From positions 1 through 5,311 of the forward strand of contig NZ_CALLYO010000629.1 in the NCBI RefSeq assembly GCF_937858865.1: a stretch of 5,311 bases of DNA, given 5' to 3'. Shown piece by piece: positions 4,882 to 5,311 of this stretch. Position numbers and translations under genes: made by a program. The notes under the pieces are model-generated. The model was not told the DNA's origin, made no database searches, and saw nothing but the letters and a program-made list of their open reading frames with translations. The first letter of the stretch is position 1, and each line of letters opens with the position of its first letter. The DNA is from an uncultured Amaricoccus sp. (GTDB lineage Bacteria; Pseudomonadota; Alphaproteobacteria; Rhodobacterales; Rhodobacteraceae).

Positions 4882-5310
4882 TCATCTCCCCCGGGCCTGC
4901 CGCGCCCAGACGTGCGTCAGCGCGATCAGCCCCAGCCAGGCCGCCAGCAGCAGCGGCTTGCCGACGAAGGCGAGCGGCAGCACCGCCAGCCCGAAGAGGA
5001 TCGGGATGAGGTCCGAGCTCTGCCACCCGTCCCGGAGCAGATCCGGCAGGAGCCCCAGCGCGCTGCCCAGGAGCCCGGCGACCATCGTCGCCGCCACCGC
5101 GCCGAGGAGCGCCAGCAGCCACCCCGCGGCGCCGCGCCGCCCGAAAAGCCCGGCCAGCAGCCAGCCGGCCACCGCGCTCCCGAGCGCCATGGTCACGATG
5201 TAACGGACCACGATCCCGGTCGGCAGGTCGTCCCAGTCGGCGCTCTCCCGCCCCGGCAGTTCGCCGGCCAGCAGCACGAAGAAGAGCCCGGCGCCGATCA
5301 GCGCCATCAT
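4882..5310 (-). CDS. Small multi-pass inner-membrane protein of unknown function
   Basis: The visible 142 residues contain four hydrophobic segments that should cross the inner membrane: about 2-16, 33-56, 61-88 and 101-135, the last long enough for two short passes. Short charged links separate them (GRESADWDD near 20-28; RR at 58-59; a positively charged tail RQARGR), the basic tail suggesting a cytoplasmic C-terminus. I recognise no domain or catalytic motif. The first Met codons (5310 and 5307) touch the window edge and their ribosome-binding site is outside, so the gene may start here or further upstream. It runs in the same direction as ccr, 123 bases before it, with a hairpin between, so a shared operon is not certain. 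Codon usage matches the neighbours. Confidence 0.75.
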   Translation of the reverse strand: MMALIGAGLFFVLLAGELPGRESADWDDLPTGIVVRYIVTMALGSAVAGWLLAGLFGRRGAAGWLLALLGAVAATMVAGLLGSALGLLPDLLRDGWQSSDLIPILFGLAVLPLAFVGKPLLLAAWLGLIALTHVWARQARGR

Positions 5311-5311
5311 C

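Noticed and set aside
4757..5203. 148-residue plus-strand open frame
   Set aside because: It crosses the ccr leader and lies opposite the membrane-protein gene; its S/P/R/A-rich product looks like an antisense shadow.

Overview
The window is GC-rich, close-packed bacterial chromosome. It most likely comes from an alphaproteobacterium of the Rhodobacteraceae (Rhodobacter/Roseobacter group). The evidence is a full-length crotonyl-CoA carboxylase/reductase of the ethylmalonyl-CoA pathway that closely resembles the Rhodobacter sphaeroides enzyme as I remember it, a LuxR/LuxI acyl-homoserine-lactone (AHL) quorum-sensing pair, and strongly G/C-ending codons. No mobile element, tRNA, rRNA or CRISPR array is visible.

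All well-supported genes lie on the minus strand, so transcription runs from high to low coordinates. In that order they are: a small four-helix membrane protein (4882-5310, possibly cut by the window edge); ccr (3463-4758); a 192-base gap with a terminator-like hairpin and several dyads; a 70-residue helical protein (3058-3270); a luxR-family regulator (2379-3134) whose start lies inside the small gene; a luxI-family AHL synthase (1669-2304); and a RecD/Dda-like superfamily 1 helicase (64-1575). The first 51 bases may be the C-terminal end of a convergent plus-strand membrane-protein gene.

Functionally, LuxI should make an AHL from S-adenosylmethionine and an acyl-ACP, and LuxR should bind it and control transcription, probably including this locus. 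All ten classical LuxI invariant residues and all nine classical LuxR landmarks are present. Ccr makes ethylmalonyl-CoA from crotonyl-CoA and CO2 for C2 assimilation. The ccr-luxR-luxI neighbourhood recurs, to my recollection, in some roseobacters. The helicase has no obvious link to quorum sensing.

The least ordinary feature is a pattern in the leaders. The Shine-Dalgarno sequences of luxI, the helicase and, more weakly, the 70-residue gene each lie in the 3' arm of a hairpin. In the luxI case this is an 8-bp perfect stem, and in the helicase case a 17-bp perfect stem ending one base before the ATG. The luxI and helicase stems share the same outer arms (GGCCTC...GAGGCC). This suggests structural control of translation in the quorum-sensing locus. 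The ccr leader lacks such a structure. The second notable feature is the 70-residue gene, which overlaps luxR by 77 bases in another frame.
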